From assembly GCA_017549105.1 (NCBI GenBank), contig JAFYVN010000006.1, positions 62,001 through 126,000 of the forward strand: DNA of 64,000 nt. Reading direction: 5' to 3'. Position 1 is the stretch's first letter, and every line of letters begins with the position of its first letter. Under the pieces are notes generated by a model, which was not told the DNA's origin, did not search any database, and saw nothing but the letters and a program-made list of their open reading frames with translations. This stretch comes from Clostridia bacterium. Its GTDB lineage: Bacteria; Bacillota; Clostridia; Oscillospirales; Acutalibacteraceae. The translations under genes and the position numbers were made by a program. Shown here piece by piece: positions 36,323 through 44,952 of this stretch.

Positions 36323-37093
36323 TCACTCTATAATAACAGGCTCAACGCTGATTGCCTTGCCCGTCTTATTATCAAATTCAAAAATACATCCGTTCATAAA
36401 GCATTCGCCCTCTGCCGTATCAAAGCGTGCGGGCATACCAGTGCGAAGCCATTCGATTGAGATTTCCGGCTTTACACCGAGAACTGACTGCTTAGGCCCG
36501 GTCATACCGAGGTCGGTTATATAAGCCGTACCGTTCGGCAGAATCTGAGCATCGCCCGTCATAACGTGGGTATGAGTTCCGAAAACAGCAGAAACCCTTC
36601 CGTCAAGGAAGAATCCCATTGCTCTCTTTTCGGCAGTTGCCTCTGCGTGAAAATCAACAAGAGTAATCCGGCAGTCCGAAAGCTTCGGAAGAATTTCTTC
36701 AACAACAGTGAACGGATTATCGCAGTTATCCATATAAACATTGCCCGCAAGATTGATTATGCCGACTTTCGCAAACCCCATATCAACGGTTGAATAACCC
36801 GAACCCGGATTACCCTTATGAAAATTGGCAGGGCGGATGATATCATCTCTCTCATCAAGCATTTCATAAAATTCACGGCGACGGTAAACGTGGTTGCCGG
36901 TTGTTATAAAATCAACTCCGCTGTCAAAAAGATACTGCGCTGAAAACGGAGTTATGCCGTTGCCGACTGCGGAATTTTCACCGTTGGCAATGCAAAGGTC
37001 AATGTTTTTATGTTTTTTGTAGGCAGGCAGAATACTGCGAAGAAATTCACAACCCTTTGCCGAAACAACATCTCCGATAACGAGAATATTCAT
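36323..37093 (-). CDS. ymdB: YmdB-family metallophosphoesterase
   Basis: Calcineurin-like phosphoesterase of the TIGR00282 family, 256 residues; B. subtilis YmdB hydrolyses 2',3'-cAMP-type nucleotides and affects biofilm and motility decisions. Ligand motifs are IGDVVS (residues 6-11), ANGENSA (near 36), TTGNHVY (near 64) and FGTHTHV (near 176), in family order. ATG 37093 has AGGTG six bases upstream; GTG at 37102 is rejected. Its place after rny is conserved across Firmicutes. Confidence 0.94.
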   Translation of the reverse strand: MNILVIGDVVSAKGCEFLRSILPAYKKHKNIDLCIANGENSAVGNGITPFSAQYLFDSGVDFITTGNHVYRRREFYEMLDERDDIIRPANFHKGNPGSGYSTVDMGFAKVGIINLAGNVYMDNCDNPFTVVEEILPKLSDCRITLVDFHAEATAEKRAMGFFLDGRVSAVFGTHTHVMTGDAQILPNGTAYITDLGMTGPKQSVLGVKPEISIEWLRTGMPARFDTAEGECFMNGCIFEFDNKTGKAISVEPVIIE

Positions 37094-37106
37094 ATCAATC
37101 ACCTTG

Positions 37107-37137
37107 AAAAATAAGGGACTGCAAATCGCAGTCCCTT
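37107..37137 (-). terminator. Terminator-like hairpin between rny and ymdB
   Basis: AAGGGACTGC (37113-37122) pairs with GCAGTCCCTT (37128-37137), followed on the minus strand by ATTTTTC. It ends right before the ymdB ribosome site, so it is probably a partial terminator. Confidence 0.75.
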
Positions 37138-37158
37138 GTGTATTGTTGCATTTATCAA

Positions 37159-38721
37159 TTATTTAGCGTAGTCAACGGTTCTGCTTTCTCTTATGATATT
37201 AACCTTGATCTGACCGGGATATTCCATGCTTTCCTCAATCTTCTTGGCAACATCTCTTGCGAGAAGAACCATCTTATCGTCGTTGATAACCTCGGGCTTA
37301 ACCATAATACGAACCTCACGGCCTGCCTGGATTGCAAACGAACGGTCAACGCCTTCAAATGATTCAGCGATTTCTTCAAGCTTCTGGAGACGCTTGATAT
37401 AGTTCTGAACATCTTCGCGTCTTGCACCGGGTCTTGCCGCTGAAATAGCGTCAGCCGCCTGAACAAGAATTGCTGTGATGGTTTTTGCTTCAACGTCACC
37501 GTGGTGAGCCTTGATAGCATGAAGAATGTTATCGTTTTCTTTGAACTTCTTAGCAAATTCTACGCCGAGATCAACGTGTGAACCTTCCATTTCATGGTCA
37601 AGTGCCTTACCGATATCATGAAGCAAACCTGCTCTTTTTGCGGTTCTGACGTCGGTGCCAAGTTCCGATGCCATAAGACCTGCAATGTAGGAAACTTCAA
37701 GTGAGTGGTTAAGAACATTCTGACCGTAGCTTGTACGGTATCTGAGCTTACCGATAAGCTTGACAATTTCGGGATGAACATTGTTGACACCCGCATCGAT
37801 AAGAGCGTGTTCACCGGTCTGCTTGATGGTTGCTTCAACCTCACGCTTTGCCTTGTCGTACATCTCTTCAATTCTTGCGGGATGGATTCTGCCGTCTGCA
37901 ATGAGTTTTTCAAGAGTGAGTCTTGCAATTTCTCTGCGAACGGGATCGAAGCTTGAAACGGTGATAGCTTCGGGAGTATCGTCAATGATAAGGTCAACAC
38001 CTGTTATCATTTCGAGAGTTCTTACGTTTCTGCCTTCACGGCCGATAATTCTGCCCTTCATTTCATCGTTGGGAAGAGCAACAACCGAAACAGTTGTTTC
38101 TGCAACGTGGTCTGCAGCGCAGCGCTGGATTGCGGTTGTGATGATGTCTCTTGCAAGAGAATCTGCCTCATCCTTGGTCTTCTGCTCGATTTCCTGAATC
38201 TTGACAGCCTTTTCGTGGTTGAGGTCTTCGTCGAGAAGATTAAGGATATATTCCTTAGCCTGCTCTTTTGTGAAACCTGAAATTCTTTCGAGAATGTCAA
38301 GCTGACTCTTCTTCATGCTTTCGATTTCTTCAAGACGTTCATCAGCGTTCTTGATTTTTTCGTCAAGCACCTCATTTTTCTTTTCGAGGTTTTCGCTCTT
38401 TTTGTCGAGAGCTTCTTCCTTCTGGGTTATGCGGCGCTCCATTCTCTGAACTTCGTTGCGCCTCTCACGAAGCTCTTTTTCGGTTTCGGTTCTTTGCTTG
38501 TGGATTTCATCCTTAGCTTCAAGGATGGCTTCTTTTTTCTTTGCTTCTGCGGATGCGATGGCGTCGCTGACAATTTTGTTAGCTTCCTGCTCAGCTGAGC
38601 CGATAGCCGCTTCCGCAACCTTCTTCCTATGTAAACCGCCAAACACAAATCCGAGAGCAATACCCGCAGCGAGTGCAACAACAGCGGCAATAAGAATTAT
38701 AATCCAATTATCCAATTGCAC
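37159..38721 (-). CDS. rny: Ribonuclease Y
   Basis: Membrane-anchored endoribonuclease that starts mRNA decay in many Firmicutes, 520 residues. One transmembrane helix (about 6-30) is followed by a long charged coiled coil (about 40-195), a KH domain ([15 protein letters not shown] near 220) and an HD domain whose metal pair is in [12 protein letters not shown] near residue 360. The start codon is GTG (38721), five bases after AGGAGG. It may act on many transcripts, and its own operon with ymdB and ttcA is read through a hairpin. Confidence 0.96.
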   Translation of the reverse strand: MQLDNWIIILIAAVVALAAGIALGFVFGGLHRKKVAEAAIGSAEQEANKIVSDAIASAEAKKKEAILEAKDEIHKQRTETEKELRERRNEVQRMERRITQKEEALDKKSENLEKKNEVLDEKIKNADERLEEIESMKKSQLDILERISGFTKEQAKEYILNLLDEDLNHEKAVKIQEIEQKTKDEADSLARDIITTAIQRCAADHVAETTVSVVALPNDEMKGRIIGREGRNVRTLEMITGVDLIIDDTPEAITVSSFDPVRREIARLTLEKLIADGRIHPARIEEMYDKAKREVEATIKQTGEHALIDAGVNNVHPEIVKLIGKLRYRTSYGQNVLNHSLEVSYIAGLMASELGTDVRTAKRAGLLHDIGKALDHEMEGSHVDLGVEFAKKFKENDNILHAIKAHHGDVEAKTITAILVQAADAISAARPGARREDVQNYIKRLQKLEEIAESFEGVDRSFAIQAGREVRIMVKPEVINDDKMVLLARDVAKKIEESMEYPGQIKVNIIRESRTVDYAK

Positions 38722-38854
38722 AGGGTCCTCCTTTTTAAAAATTTTTGTGACTTTCCTTAAAAAGCCGATATAGAAATTTTACCGAAAAATCAACTAATGG
38801 TGTATCAGAGCATTAAAAACGCTCATCTTGGCACAAAATAACACCATTGTATTA

Positions 38855-38883
38855 ATAGTATACTTTTATGGACATAATGTCAA
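38855..38883 (-). promoter_or_regulatory. rny promoter
   Basis: On the minus strand TTGACA (38878-38883), 17-bp spacer, TACTAT (38855-38860); an alternative TATACT gives a 15-bp spacer. It is divergent from the thrS promoter 30 bp away. Confidence 0.6.
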
Positions 38884-38914
38884 GTTTTTTATTGATATTT
38901 AATCAAAATTTCTA

Positions 38915-38943
38915 TTGACTTTATACTTTCGTGGTGATAATAT
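38915..38943 (+). promoter_or_regulatory. thrS promoter
   Basis: TTGACT (38915-38920), 17-bp spacer, TAATAT (38938-38943), overlapping TGATAAT. Confidence 0.6.
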
Positions 38944-38949
38944 AATTGT

Positions 38950-39202
38950 AATATCTCAAAAACGTTGAGGCAGAAGACTGTTTGCAACAGAGCTTTTATC
39001 AGAGAACCGCTTCGTGGGCTGAAAGAGCGGTAAAGTTCAGCAACCGGTTACCGCCTGCCGAGTGCCGCCGTATTCAAGGTGTGCCGTATCAGCTGCGTTA
39101 AAGCTGTCGAGAGCCGATTTTTAAAAAGTCGGAATTACGGGTGGAACCGTGGAGTGTTTATTATGCTTCATCCTGTTTTTACAGGATGGAGCTTTTATTT
39201 TT
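38950..39202 (+). promoter_or_regulatory. T-box riboswitch of thrS (threonine specifier ACC)
   Basis: tRNA-sensing leader. Stem I with the AGAGAACCGC distal arm starts near 38960-39000. A threonine specifier ACC lies at 39050-39052, at the same distance from the stem I arm as the UGG of the trpB leader. The T-box motif AATTACGGGTGGAACC is at 39133-39148. The terminator is GCTTCATCCTG (39165-39175) with CAGGATGGAGC (39182-39192) and TTTTATTTTT. Uncharged tRNA-Thr should favour the antiterminator and thrS expression. This leader fills most of the gap between rny and thrS. Confidence 0.92.
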
Positions 39203-39228
39203 GTAATTTATGGAAAGGACAGATATAT

Positions 39229-41175
39229 ATGATTAATGTTACTCTCAAAGGCGGCGTTGTCAAAGAATTTGAAAACGGCACAACCGCTATGGAAATCACA
39301 AAGAGTCTCGGCATGGGACTTTACAAAGCTGCTTGCGTATGCAAGATTGACGGCGTTGTATGCGACCTGAGAACAGCTATTGACAAGGACTGCGAGCTTG
39401 AAATTCTTACATTCGACGATGCAGACGGCAAGTGGGCTCTCCGTCACACCGCATCACACATCCTTGCTCAGGCAGTAAAAAGACTTTATCCGAATGCAAA
39501 GCTTGCAATCGGTCCCGCTATCGATAACGGATTCTACTATGATTTTGATGTTGACGTGCCCTTCACTCCCGAAGTTCTCGAAAAAATTGAAGCAGAGATG
39601 AAGAAAATCGTCAAGGAAGGTCTTGCTCTCGAAAAGTATGAGCTTGACCCCGAAGATGCAATCAAGATGATGGAAGAAAAAGGCGAAACCTTCAAGGTTG
39701 AGCTTATTAAAGAACATTCAGACAAGGGCGAAAAGATTTCGTTCTATAAGCAGGGCGAATTCGATGAGCTTTGCGCAGGTCCCCATATCCCCGACACAAG
39801 CAGAGTCAAGGCTTTCAAGCTCACATCCTGCACAGGTGCATACTGGAGAGGCGACTCCAACAACAAGATGCTTCAGCGTGTTTACGGTACAGCTTTCACA
39901 AAGAAAGAGGACCTTGAAGCATATCTTGAGGCTGTTGAAGAAGCAAAGAAACGCGACCACAACAAGATCGGCAGAGAGCTTGGCTTCTTCACAACAGTTG
40001 AATCAATCGGTCAGGGTCTTCCCATTCTTATGCCCAAGGGTGCAAGAGTAATCCAGCTTCTTCAGCGCTGGGTTGAAGATGTTGAGCAGAAGAACGGATA
40101 TCTTCTCACAAAAACTCCCCTCATGGCAAAGAGAGACCTTTACAGAATTTCAGGTCACTGGGACCACTACCGTGACGGTATGTTCATCCTCGGTGATCCC
40201 GACGATGAAGAGAAGGAGTGCCTTGCACTTCGTCCGATGACCTGCCCGTTCCAGTATCAGGTTTATCTCAACGCCGCAAGAAGCTACCGCGACCTTCCTA
40301 TGAGACTGGGCGAAACATCAACCCTTTTCAGAAACGAAGATTCAGGCGAAATGCACGGTCTTATCCGAGTACGTCAGTTCACAATTTCAGAGGGTCACCT
40401 TGTTATCAGACCCGACCAGCTTGAAGAAGAATTCAAGGGTTGTCTCAGCCTTTGCAAGTATTTCCTCGGCACAGTCGGTATGCTTGATAAGTGCACCTTC
40501 CGTTTCTCACAGTGGGATCCCAACAACACCAAGAAGTATGAAGGCACTGCAGAGCAGTGGAATGAAGCTCAGGAAACAATGGGTAAAATCCTTGATAACC
40601 TCGGTGTAGACTACGAAATCGGTATCGATGAAGCTGCTTTCTACGGTCCTAAGCTCGACATTCAGTATAAGAATGTTTTCGGCAAGGAAGACACAATCGT
40701 TACAATCCAGATTGATATGCTTCTTGCAGAAAAATTCGGTATGTACTATGTTGATACCGACGGTCAGAAGAAGCTTCCCTATATCATCCACAGAACAAGC
40801 CTCGGCTGCTACGAAAGAACACTCGCTTACATTCTCGAGAACTTTGCAGGCGCTCTTCCCCTCTGGCTCTCACCCGAGCAGGTCAGACTTCTTCCCATCG
40901 CAGACCGTCACCACGCATATGCGAAGGAAGTTGCCGCAAAGTTCGAAGAAATGGGCATCAGAGTTTCTGTTGATGACAGAAGCGAAAAGATAGGCTACAA
41001 AATCCGTGAAGCACAGCTTGAAAAACTTCCCTATATGCTCCTTGTCGGCGATAAGGAAATCGAAGACGGCGCAGTTTCAGTCCGTAAGAGAGGCGAAGGC
41101 GATATCGGCGCAATGAACGTTGACGAATTCATCGCATCTGCACTCGCAGACATCGCTTCAAAGAAAATCTGGTAA
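39229..41175 (+). CDS. thrS: Threonyl-tRNA synthetase
   Basis: Class II synthetase, 648 residues, the full bacterial layout: TGS domain (about 1-60), editing domain with HTASHILAQAVKRLYP (near 70) and AGPHIPDTS (near 180), catalytic core with class II motifs (MTCPFQ near 337; motif 2 FRNEDSGEMHGLIRVRQF near 366), and a C-terminal anticodon-binding domain. The frame is open to 39079 within the T-box leader, but ATG 39229 has GGAAAGGA upstream and begins with the TGS strand INVTLKGG. Expression is set by the T-box. Confidence 0.97.
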   Translation: MINVTLKGGVVKEFENGTTAMEITKSLGMGLYKAACVCKIDGVVCDLRTAIDKDCELEILTFDDADGKWALRHTASHILAQAVKRLYPNAKLAIGPAIDNGFYYDFDVDVPFTPEVLEKIEAEMKKIVKEGLALEKYELDPEDAIKMMEEKGETFKVELIKEHSDKGEKISFYKQGEFDELCAGPHIPDTSRVKAFKLTSCTGAYWRGDSNNKMLQRVYGTAFTKKEDLEAYLEAVEEAKKRDHNKIGRELGFFTTVESIGQGLPILMPKGARVIQLLQRWVEDVEQKNGYLLTKTPLMAKRDLYRISGHWDHYRDGMFILGDPDDEEKECLALRPMTCPFQYQVYLNAARSYRDLPMRLGETSTLFRNEDSGEMHGLIRVRQFTISEGHLVIRPDQLEEEFKGCLSLCKYFLGTVGMLDKCTFRFSQWDPNNTKKYEGTAEQWNEAQETMGKILDNLGVDYEIGIDEAAFYGPKLDIQYKNVFGKEDTIVTIQIDMLLAEKFGMYYVDTDGQKKLPYIIHRTSLGCYERTLAYILENFAGALPLWLSPEQVRLLPIADRHHAYAKEVAAKFEEMGIRVSVDDRSEKIGYKIREAQLEKLPYMLLVGDKEIEDGAVSVRKRGEGDIGAMNVDEFIASALADIASKKIW

Positions 41176-41180
41176 ATTTA

Positions 41181-41217
41181 TCGGGCGCATACAAACCGTA
41201 TGTGCCCGAATTTTTTT
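41181..41217 (+). terminator. Terminator after thrS
   Basis: TCGGGCGCATAC (41181-41192) pairs with GTATGTGCCCGA (41198-41209) with one G-T pair, followed by seven T residues. Confidence 0.88.
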
Positions 41218-41287
41218 ATAAAATATATGGATTTTATAATTTGATAGTGGTATAATATATAATCAACATTGTTGGAGGACACTTAAT

Positions 41288-41824
41288 ATGATACTTTCCG
41301 ATAAAACTTTAATGAAAATGCTTGAAGACGGCAGTCTTGTTGCATCACCGCTTGAACCCGAGCAGATTCAGCCTGCAAGCATTGATATCCGTTTGGGCAA
41401 TACTTTCAGTATTGTTAAGGATTCTTCAACAGGCATTATTAATCTTGAGGATAGAATCGAATATAAAACAATCGAAACCGATACATACGTTTTGCTCCCC
41501 GGTCAGTTTGTCCTTGCAACAACTATGGAATATTTTGAGCTTCCCGATGACCTGACAGCTTTTGTTGAAGGAAGAAGCTCACTTGGCAGAATGGGTCTTT
41601 TCATTCAGAATGCGGGTTGGGTAGACCCCGGATTCAAGGGCGAAATCACGCTTGAATTATTCAACACAAACCGTTGCGCAATCGAGCTTAAGGCAGGTAG
41701 AAGAGTCGGTCAGCTTGTTTTTGCAAAGATGGACGAGAAAGCACTCAACCCCTATAACGGCAAATATCAGGGTCAGAAGGGTGCAACAGGCTCAAGAGTA
41801 TTTCAAGACAACGAAATTAAATGA
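41288..41824 (+). CDS. dcd: dCTP deaminase
   Basis: Trimeric dUTPase-fold enzyme converting dCTP to dUTP (or to dUMP in bifunctional members), 178 residues. The substrate loop IQPASIDIRLGN (near 28), GRSSLGRMGLF (near 98) and the catalytic Glu region VDPGFKGEITLELFN (near 113-127) are present. The wording of the last motif is closer to bifunctional DCD-DUT proteins than to the E. coli enzyme, but that is a weak sign. TGGAGGAC precedes the ATG. The C-terminus looks complete although the RAYT gene starts four bases before its end. Confidence 0.93.
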   Translation: MILSDKTLMKMLEDGSLVASPLEPEQIQPASIDIRLGNTFSIVKDSSTGIINLEDRIEYKTIETDTYVLLPGQFVLATTMEYFELPDDLTAFVEGRSSLGRMGLFIQNAGWVDPGFKGEITLELFNTNRCAIELKAGRRVGQLVFAKMDEKALNPYNGKYQGQKGATGSRVFQDNEIK

Positions 41825-42327
41825 GCAATTTACCTGTAAGGAAAAGGAACAGACTAAAAAATTACAGTTACTCCCAAAACGGCATATATTTTCTGACTGT
41901 TTGCACCAAAGATAAAGAATGTTTATTAGGCAGAGTTGTAGGGGGCGGCGACCTCGACGCCCCGAAAATGAATTTATCTGACTATGGCAAGGTCGTTGAA
42001 AAGTATATTCAGTCAATTGAAAGTGCATACAGTAATATCACAATGATGAATTACGTTATTATGCCCAATCATATACATATGATTGTTATGCTTTATTCGG
42101 ATGATAATATATATCGCAAATCAGAAGTTAAAACATCAGCAAATGATATTATTCCGATAATGATTGCGGCATTTAAAAAGTTGGTCGATAAAGAAATCGG
42201 CTTCAACATATGGCACCGTTCATATCATGACCATGTGATAAGAAACGAAAAAGGATTTGAAACAATTTGGGATTATGTCGAAGCAAATCCGGCAAGGTGG
42301 AAAAAAGATTGCTTTTATTGTGACTGA
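41821..42327 (+). CDS. RAYT, REP-associated tyrosine transposase (Y1/HUH)
   Basis: 168-residue single-strand transposase of the TnpA_REP group. The HUH metal motif is in MPNHIHMIV (residues about 80-88), and the likely nucleophilic tyrosine is in WDYVEANPARW near 152. The N-terminal KNYSYSQNGIYFLTVCTKDKE is characteristic. Residues about 41-47 (VGGGDLDAP) are encoded by a REP-like palindrome in frame, and an inverted second copy follows the stop codon. The start overlaps dcd by four bases (ATGA). It appears intact and was probably acquired between dcd and apgM. Confidence 0.9.
   Translation: MSNLPVRKRNRLKNYSYSQNGIYFLTVCTKDKECLLGRVVGGGDLDAPKMNLSDYGKVVEKYIQSIESAYSNITMMNYVIMPNHIHMIVMLYSDDNIYRKSEVKTSANDIIPIMIAAFKKLVDKEIGFNIWHRSYHDHVIRNEKGFETIWDYVEANPARWKKDCFYCD
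41936..41963 (+). repeat. REP-like palindrome inside the RAYT gene (copy 1)
   Basis: TTGTAGGGG followed by a stem GGGGCG (41942-41947) with CGCCCC (41958-41963), an internal mismatch and an inner CG/CG pair. It is read in frame as part of the transposase. Confidence 0.75.
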
Positions 42328-42329
42328 TT

Positions 42330-42346
42330 GTGCAACTTCGTTGCAC
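42330..42346. repeat. Short inverted repeat after the RAYT gene
   Basis: GTGCAAC-TTC-GTTGCAC, perfect 7-bp arms, directly between the RAYT stop and REP copy 2. Possibly part of the element's recognition structure. Confidence 0.6.
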
Positions 42347-42376
42347 ACGGGACGTCGGGTCGCCGTCCCCTACAAT
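42347..42376 (-). repeat. REP-like palindrome downstream of the RAYT gene (copy 2, inverted)
   Basis: Read on the minus strand it begins ATTGTAGGGG and forms GGGACG with CGTCCC around the same inner CG/CG pair as copy 1. One stem pair is A-T here and G-C in copy 1, a compensated change. Confidence 0.75.
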
Positions 42377-42413
42377 GATTTTTGAAATTATTACCCACGG
42401 AAGGATGATATAT

Positions 42414-43625
42414 ATGAAATATGCAGTAGTGCTTTATGACGGAATGGCGGATTATCCCGTCCCCGTGCTTGACGGCAAAACTCCTATGGAGCTTGCAAAA
42501 AAACCGAATTTTGATGCTCTTGCAAAGAAGGGCAGAGTAGGTCTTGTAAAGACAGTTGCAGACGGTCTCAAACCCGGCAGCGACGTTGCAAACTTAAGCG
42601 TTCTCGGCTACGACCCCAAGGTCTGCTACACAGGCCGTTCACCGCTTGAAGCTGTCAGTATCGGAGTTAAAATGAAAGATACCGATGTTGCTCTGCGTTG
42701 CAACGTAGTTACTCTCAGCGACGAAGAAAACTATGGCGACAAAACAATGATAGACTATTCCGCAGGCGATATCTCAAGTGAGGATGCAGCTGAAATAATC
42801 AAAACCGTTCAGGAGCATTTCGGCAACGATGAGTTCAGATATTATAACGGCGTAAGCTACCGCCATTGCCTTATCTGGAATAACGGCACAACCGACCTCG
42901 GTAAGATGACCCCTCCGCACGATATTTCGGGCAGAGTAGTCGGCGAATATCTTTCAACCTCGCCCAACGCCGAAAAGCTTGTTGCGATGATGAAAGAGAG
43001 CTATGAGCTTCTCAAAGACCATCCCGTTAATAAGAGAAGAATCGCAGAGGGCAAGGCTCCCGCAAACTCCATCTGGCTTTGGGGCGAAGGCAGTAAGCCT
43101 GCTCTTTCGGACTTCGAAGAAACCTACGGCGTAAAGGGAAGCATCGTTTCCGCTGTTGATCTTCTCAAAGGCATCGCAATCTGCGCAGGTATGGGCGTGC
43201 CCGAGGTTGAGGGCGCGACGGGTTATATCGACACCAACTTCGAAGGCAAGGCTCAGGCTGCCGTTGAAGAATGGAAAAACGGTAAGGACCTTGTTTATAT
43301 CCACATCGAAGCTCCCGATGAATGCGGTCACAGAAACGAACCCGAAAACAAAATCCGTGCAATCGAGCTTATCGACGAGCGAGTTCTTCCCATCATCCTT
43401 GACTATCTTAACGGTTGCGGCGAAGACTATAAGATTATGATTCTCCCCGACCATCCCACACCTATTGTTACAAAAACCCACGCATCCGATCCCGTTCCCT
43501 TTATGATTTATCATAAGAACGGTGAGGTTGACGGTGTTGATACTATAAACGAAAAAACAGCCGAAGCAACGGGCGATTTCGTCGAAGTTGGCTGCGGACT
43601 TATGAAAGAATTTCTGGAGGCATAA
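42414..43625 (+). CDS. apgM: Cofactor-independent phosphoglycerate mutase-like enzyme (ApgM type), possible homoserine kinase
   Basis: 403-residue metal enzyme of the alkaline-phosphatase superfamily, archaeal-type iPGM. DGMADYP (residues 8-14) and SDVANLSVLGYDP with the nucleophilic serine (near 59) are visible, then IHIEAPDECGHRNEPENK (near 303) and PDHPTPI (near 348) as metal ligands. Members next to methionine/threonine genes have been proposed as alternative homoserine kinases. Here metY follows two bases later. The start at 42414 has GGAAGGATG upstream; openness back to 42330 runs through the REP repeat and is rejected. Confidence 0.88.
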   Translation: MKYAVVLYDGMADYPVPVLDGKTPMELAKKPNFDALAKKGRVGLVKTVADGLKPGSDVANLSVLGYDPKVCYTGRSPLEAVSIGVKMKDTDVALRCNVVTLSDEENYGDKTMIDYSAGDISSEDAAEIIKTVQEHFGNDEFRYYNGVSYRHCLIWNNGTTDLGKMTPPHDISGRVVGEYLSTSPNAEKLVAMMKESYELLKDHPVNKRRIAEGKAPANSIWLWGEGSKPALSDFEETYGVKGSIVSAVDLLKGIAICAGMGVPEVEGATGYIDTNFEGKAQAAVEEWKNGKDLVYIHIEAPDECGHRNEPENKIRAIELIDERVLPIILDYLNGCGEDYKIMILPDHPTPIVTKTHASDPVPFMIYHKNGEVDGVDTINEKTAEATGDFVEVGCGLMKEFLEA

Positions 43626-43627
43626 AA

Positions 43628-44908
43628 ATGAGCTATAAAATTAACACAAAATGCATTTTAAGCGGTTATTCACCCAAGAACGGCGAACCCAGACAGGTAC
43701 CCGTTTATCAGAGCACAACTTATAAATACGATTCGAGCGTTGAAATGGGTAAGCTTTTCGACCTTGAGGCTTCGGGTTATTTCTACACCCGTCTTGCAAA
43801 TCCCACCAACGATGCTGTTGCCGCAAAGATTGCCGACCTTGAAGGCGGTGTAGGCGCAATGCTCACCTCATCGGGTCAGGCAGCTTCATTCTATTCAATC
43901 TTCAATATTGCAGGTGCGGGCGACCACGTTGTAAGTGCATCAACCATCTACGGCGGCACATTCAACCTTTTCAACGTTACAATGAGAAAGCTCGGTATCG
44001 AGTTTACTTTTGTAAGCCCCCAGGCAACCGAAGAAGAGCTTAACGCCGCTATCAGACCCAACACAAAGGCTCTTTTTGCAGAGTCACTTTCAAACCCTGC
44101 TCTTGAAGTGCTTGATTTTGAAAAATTTGCAAATGCCGCTCATTCAAACGGCATTCCTCTTATCATCGACAACACATTCCCCACACCCGTTAACTGCCGT
44201 CCCTTTGAACTTGGCGCTGATATCGTTATCCACTCAACAACAAAATATATGGACGGTCACGCAACAAGTGTCGGCGGTGTTATCGTTGACGGCGGCAAGT
44301 TCGACTGGACTCAGAATGATAAATTCCCCGGTCTGACCACTCCCGACGATTCATACCACGGCATCACATACACCGAGCGTTTCGGCAATGCAGCTTACAT
44401 CACAAAATGTATGGCGCAGCTTATGCGTGACCTCGGTTCAATCCCCTCACCTTTCAACGCATTTCTTCTCAATCTTGGTCTTGAAACACTTCCTCTGAGA
44501 GTTGAAAGACATTGCTCAAACGCTCTTGCGGTTGCGGAATTTATCCGTGACAGCGGCTGTGCAATCGAAGTAACTTATCCCGGAATGAAGGGTAGCAAAG
44601 GTTATGAGCTTGCTCAAAAATATATGCCCGACGGCACAAGCGGTGTTATTTCGTTCAGAATCAAAGGCGGCAGAGATGCTGCAACAAAGTTTATGGACAG
44701 CCTCAAGATTGCCGAAATCGCAACTCATGTTGCCGACGCAAGAACCTGCTGTCTCCACCCCGCAAGCACAACCCACCGCCAGCTCACAGCTCAGGAGCTT
44801 ATCAACTGCGGTATTTCGGATGACCTTATCCGTCTTTCGGTTGGTATTGAGCACGTTGACGATATCATCGCTGACGTTAAGCAGGCTCTTGAAGCTTCGC
44901 AGGCATAA
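43628..44908 (+). CDS. metY: O-acetylhomoserine sulfhydrylase (PLP-dependent)
   Basis: Cys/Met-metabolism PLP enzyme, 426 residues, the long form typical of MetY, which makes homocysteine from O-acetylhomoserine and sulfide. The PLP lysine is in HSTTKYMDGHAT near residue 205, with the phosphate-binding SSGQAAS near 81 and DNTFPTP near 180. The C-terminal segment LIRLSVGIEHVDDII is conserved. CTGGAGGC lies in the end of apgM and the two genes are two bases apart, so they form one operon. Confidence 0.93.
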   Translation: MSYKINTKCILSGYSPKNGEPRQVPVYQSTTYKYDSSVEMGKLFDLEASGYFYTRLANPTNDAVAAKIADLEGGVGAMLTSSGQAASFYSIFNIAGAGDHVVSASTIYGGTFNLFNVTMRKLGIEFTFVSPQATEEELNAAIRPNTKALFAESLSNPALEVLDFEKFANAAHSNGIPLIIDNTFPTPVNCRPFELGADIVIHSTTKYMDGHATSVGGVIVDGGKFDWTQNDKFPGLTTPDDSYHGITYTERFGNAAYITKCMAQLMRDLGSIPSPFNAFLLNLGLETLPLRVERHCSNALAVAEFIRDSGCAIEVTYPGMKGSKGYELAQKYMPDGTSGVISFRIKGGRDAATKFMDSLKIAEIATHVADARTCCLHPASTTHRQLTAQELINCGISDDLIRLSVGIEHVDDIIADVKQALEASQA

Positions 44909-44920
44909 ACAAAAACAGAA

Positions 44921-44952
44921 AACGGGTCGGAATTTCCGACCCGTTATTTTTT
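44921..44952. terminator. Bidirectional terminator between metY and argD
   Basis: AACGGGTCGG (44921-44930) pairs with CCGACCCGTT (44936-44945), followed by ATTTTTT on the plus strand and TTCTGTTTTTG on the minus strand. Confidence 0.88.

Noticed and set aside
39079..39228. Longer N-terminus for thrS
   Set aside because: It would translate the T-box motif and terminator; the ATG at 39229 has a good ribosome site and starts the TGS domain.
41236..41263. TTGATA and two TATAAT-like hexamers before dcd as a promoter
   Set aside because: Spacers of 4 and 11 bp do not fit sigma-A; a promoter may exist here but I cannot define it.
42330..42413. Longer N-terminus for the ApgM-like gene
   Set aside because: It runs through the REP-like repeat; ATG 42414 begins the family's first strand.
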